A DNA stretch of 7,509 bases. Origin: an uncultured beta proteobacterium. Lineage in GTDB: Bacteria > Pseudomonadota > Gammaproteobacteria > Burkholderiales > Burkholderiaceae_C. Both the position numbers and the translations under genes were made by a program. The stretch spans positions 1-7,509 of the forward strand of contig CAILKA010000664.1 of NCBI GenBank assembly GCA_903834645.1, written 5' to 3'. This document shows, in pieces, positions 5,654 to 7,509 of the stretch. Under the pieces are notes generated by a model. That model saw only the letters and a program-made list of their open reading frames with translations, was not told the DNA's origin and searched no databases. The stretch's first letter is position 1. Each line of letters opens with the position of its first letter.

Positions 5654-6469
5654 ATGCACGCATTCGCTGGAAAGACCGCGCTCGTCACGGGCGCCTCCTC
5701 GGGCATCGGCGAAGCCCTGGCGCGCCTGCTGGCCTCCCAGGGCGTGCACCTGGTGCTGGTGGCGCGCTCGCAGGACAGGCTGCAGGCCCTGGCGCAGGAG
5801 CTCGGCGCGCGCCACGGCGTGCGGGCGCGGGCCCTGGCGGCAGACCTGGCGCAGCCTGGCTGCGGCGCGGCACTCCAATCTCGCGTGCAGGCGCTGGGCG
5901 AGACGGTGGACATCCTCGTGAACAACGCGGGCTTCGGCACCTACGGCCCCTTCGAGGACATCGCGCCCGAAGCGGAGCAAAGCGAGATCGCGCTGAACGT
6001 GGCAGCCGTGGTGGACCTCACGCACGCCTTCCTGCCGGCCATGCTGGCGCGCGGCGATGGGGCGGTGCTCAACGTGGCCTCCACGGCCGCGTTCCAGCCC
6101 ACGCCCTATCTCGCGGTGTACGGCGCCACCAAGGCCTTCGTGCTGAGCTTCAGCGAGGCGCTGTGGGCCGAGTACAGGGGCCGGGGCATCCACGTGGCCG
6201 CGCTGTGCCCGGGCGCGGTGGAAACCCCGTTCATCGCCGGCCTGGGCGATCCGGCCGTGCGCCAGACTTCGACGTTCGCCACCACCCTGAGCCCCGAAGC
6301 CGTGGCGCAGCGCGCGGTGCAGGCCCTGCGCGGCACCTCGCCCACGCACATCGTTGGCGTGAAGAACTGGCTGATGGCGCAGTCGATTCGCCTGTCTCCC
6401 AGGCGCGCCGTGGCGCTCATCGGGGCGGCCCTCATGCGCCCGGCCCGGCTCGGGGCGCGATCCCGCTGA
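5654..6469 (+). CDS. Short-chain dehydrogenase/reductase (classical SDR)
   Basis: The 271-residue protein has a complete classical SDR fold. The Rossmann glycine motif TGASSGIG is at 12-19, Arg38 after the second strand favours NADP(H), Asp64 is in AADL, and NNAG is at 90-93. The catalytic tetrad is N115, S143 (VAS), Y156 and K160 (YGATK), and CPGAVETPF (185-193) follows. It belongs to the COG0300/DltE-like group of broad-specificity oxidoreductases; the substrate cannot be told from sequence. The C-terminus (about 236-271: NWLMAQSIRLSPRRAVALIGAALMRPA) is basic and amphipathic and could touch the membrane or a lipid-like substrate. The protein is cytoplasmic. It lies 3 bases after the DUF2141 stop, without a strong Shine-Dalgarno of its own, which points to translational coupling. 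All key residues are present, so it should be active. Confidence 0.95.
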   Translation: MHAFAGKTALVTGASSGIGEALARLLASQGVHLVLVARSQDRLQALAQELGARHGVRARALAADLAQPGCGAALQSRVQALGETVDILVNNAGFGTYGPFEDIAPEAEQSEIALNVAAVVDLTHAFLPAMLARGDGAVLNVASTAAFQPTPYLAVYGATKAFVLSFSEALWAEYRGRGIHVAALCPGAVETPFIAGLGDPAVRQTSTFATTLSPEAVAQRAVQALRGTSPTHIVGVKNWLMAQSIRLSPRRAVALIGAALMRPARLGARSR

Positions 6470-6558
6470 GCCCAAGCATGCCGGCCGGGCCAGGTCGCTC
6501 GGGAGACCATGCCCCCTTGCTTGCCGAGGCGACTCGGCTCGGGGACACTGCCGCCACG

Positions 6559-7203
6559 ATGCGCGTGAAGAAGAAGGCGGGCTACCACCACGGAGACCTG
6601 CGCCGGGCCCTGATGGACCTGAGCGTGGACGTGATCAGGAAGCAGGGCGTGGAGGCACTGAACCTGCGGGCCCTGGCCACGCGGCTGGAGGTGTCTTCGG
6701 GGGCGCCCTACCAGCACTTCGCCAACCGAGCGGATCTCCTCGCGGCGATCGCGCAGGAGGGCTTCGAGCGCCTGCTTCAGGACATGGCGAGCAGCCGCGA
6801 TGCCGCGCCTGCCGAGGCCGGCGCGCGGCTACAGGCCGTGGGCCTGGCCTATGTGCAGTTCGCCGGCCGCCACCCGGGGCACTTTCGCGTGATGTTCCTG
6901 GCCGATGCGCACGGCGCCCAGTCTCAGGCGCTGTCTGCCACCAGCCGGCAGGCCTTCGACCTGCTGTGGCAGGCGGTGAACGAATGCCAGCGCGAAGGCG
7001 TGGCGCCGCCGGGCGAGCCGGGCTTGCTCACGCTCACGGCGTGGTCTCTCGTCCACGGTCTGGCTTCGCTCTGGGCGGACGGTGCGCTGCCCGCCCGCGG
7101 CGGCCGCCTGGACCCGGCCACCATGGCGCCGCAGGTGACGGGCCTGCTGCGGCAGATGTTCGAGTCGGTGGGGAGCAACACCCCTTCGGCCGACAAGCGC
7201 TGA
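6559..7203 (+). CDS. TetR-family regulator with WHG-type C-terminal domain
   Basis: The 214-residue protein begins MRVKKKAGYHHGDLRRALMD, the typical opening of this TetR subgroup. The helix-turn-helix spans about residues 33-57 (LNLRALATRLEVSSGAPYQHFANR in parts, with recognition helix around SSGAPYQHF). The ligand/dimer domain includes AYVQFAGRHPGHFRVMF (96-112) and the W-x3-HG signature at Trp161-His165-Gly166. It is a DNA-binding repressor, normally released by a small hydrophobic ligand that is unknown here. It lies 89 bases after the SDR, so it is probably in the same transcript and likely feeds back on the operon promoter at 5124-5180. ATG 6559 fits the family start and aligns with the start codon of the pseudogene copy. 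An in-frame ATG at 6478 would add 27 residues that I consider unlikely, and the RBS at 6559 is weak. It is intact, unlike its relative at 4833. Confidence 0.93.
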   Translation: MRVKKKAGYHHGDLRRALMDLSVDVIRKQGVEALNLRALATRLEVSSGAPYQHFANRADLLAAIAQEGFERLLQDMASSRDAAPAEAGARLQAVGLAYVQFAGRHPGHFRVMFLADAHGAQSQALSATSRQAFDLLWQAVNECQREGVAPPGEPGLLTLTAWSLVHGLASLWADGALPARGGRLDPATMAPQVTGLLRQMFESVGSNTPSADKR

Positions 7204-7224
7204 AAGCCCTGTCGGGCACCGCTT
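7195..7224. terminator. Weak stem-loop between convergent genes
   Basis: AAGCG (7195-7199) pairs with CGCTT (7220-7224), and inside it GCCC (7206-7209) pairs with GGGC (7214-7217) around a TGTC loop. The structure starts in the last codons of the TetR gene and sits in the 59-bp gap to the convergent VWA gene. No T-tract follows on either strand, so a Rho-independent terminator is only possible. Confidence 0.25.
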
Positions 7225-7262
7225 GAACCGGGAAGGGCTGCGGGCCGTGCCGCGGGCGGCAG

Positions 7263-7509
7263 CTACCTGGAGTCGCCCGGCTCGCCGGTGAATGTGGCGG
7301 GCCGTGCAGCAGACCCAAACCACCAGACCGACAGCCCCACGCCCGCGGTGAGCAGCAGCGCCGCCAGACCCGCCAGCAAGGCCGTGAGCTCCGTCTCGCG
7401 CCGTGAGAGCTCGATCTGCGAGCCGAGGTCCTGGTACACGTTGCGCAGCGCCTCGGCGCTGGCGGCGTGGTGGTACTCCCCGCCCGTCATCTGCGCCACC
7501 TGGCGCAGC
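7263..7509 (-). CDS. VWA-domain membrane protein, C-terminal part (BatA/BatB-like, enters from the right edge)
   Basis: The minus strand is open from the window edge to TAG at 7265-7263 and encodes the last 81 residues of a larger protein. LRQVAQMTGGEYHHAASAEALRNVYQDLG is the typical end of a von Willebrand factor A domain in bacterial BatA/BatB-like proteins (positions 1-29 of the fragment). A short polar linker (IELSRRETE) follows, then one transmembrane helix (about 41-64, ALLAGLAALLLTAGVGLSVWWFG in parts) and a short polar tail. The VWA domain would face the periplasm, anchored at its C-terminus, as is usual for this family. The start, the MIDAS metal site and any N-terminal membrane helices lie outside the window. 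It is convergent to the TetR gene and probably not functionally linked. Confidence 0.85.
   Translation of the reverse strand, partial: LRQVAQMTGGEYHHAASAEALRNVYQDLGSQIELSRRETELTALLAGLAALLLTAGVGLSVWWFGSAARPATFTGEPGDSR

Noticed and set aside
5183..6475. A minus-strand open frame of 430 codons
   Set aside because: It is antisense to the well-supported DUF2141 and SDR genes; low-complexity Gly/Arg/His composition and no recognisable fold.
6478..6558. Earlier ATG start for the intact TetR
   Set aside because: The added 27 residues precede the normal family start and are unlike TetR N-termini. The pseudogene's aligned start codon (TTG 4833) matches ATG 6559 instead.
1..7509. CRISPR arrays, tRNA or rRNA genes, intact insertion sequences
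   Set aside because: No regularly spaced repeats, cloverleaf candidates, rRNA stretches or transposase motifs were found by reading both strands.

Overview
The window is GC-rich throughout, apart from a short AT-richer promoter stretch near 5120-5200 and the mature part of the protein cut off at the left edge. The gene types suggest a betaproteobacterium, most likely Burkholderiales: a large AfsR/SARP-like regulator with BTAD and AAA domains, a remnant of a DctD-type sigma-54 activator, a DUF2141 protein next to an SDR, a TetR with a WHG-type C-terminus, and a VWA protein with a C-terminal membrane anchor. This placement is inferred from family knowledge and was not computed.

Left part (1-5084): this part is rich in regulator genes, several of them broken. 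A Tat-exported protein runs off the left edge on the minus strand (1-316). Next is a decayed minus-strand fragment of a sigma-54 activator ATPase (511-800) that has a frameshift and has lost its GAFTGA loop. About 370 bp (801-1171) hold no convincing gene, only a few repeats. A large minus-strand regulator of about 1123 residues follows (1172-4542), with a winged helix, BTAD domain, AAA ATPase and TPR-like helices. It is interrupted by an apparent one-base deletion near 1680. Upstream of it lie a possible start fragment of a PucR-type regulator (4647-4733, minus) with a palindrome at its 5' side, and a broken plus-strand copy of a TetR N-terminus (4833-5084).

Right part (5085-7509): this is an intact, compact plus-strand unit. 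A promoter region with a perfect -35 hexamer, framed by a registered interrupted palindrome (5124-5180), precedes a secreted DUF2141 protein (5201-5650). An NAD(P)-dependent short-chain dehydrogenase (5654-6469) follows three bases later, then a TetR regulator (6559-7203). The TetR pseudogene upstream of the promoter is a paralogue of this intact TetR, so the unit is bracketed by a dead and a live copy of the same kind of regulator. The intact TetR is the best candidate to control the promoter. A convergent VWA-domain protein enters from the right edge (7263-7509, minus).

The most notable observations are the live and dead TetR pair around the operon, the large palindrome over its promoter, the clustering of broken regulators, and the fact that both frameshifts can be repaired by adding one G/C in a short G/C run. 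The last point means sequence error must be ruled out before evolutionary decay is claimed.
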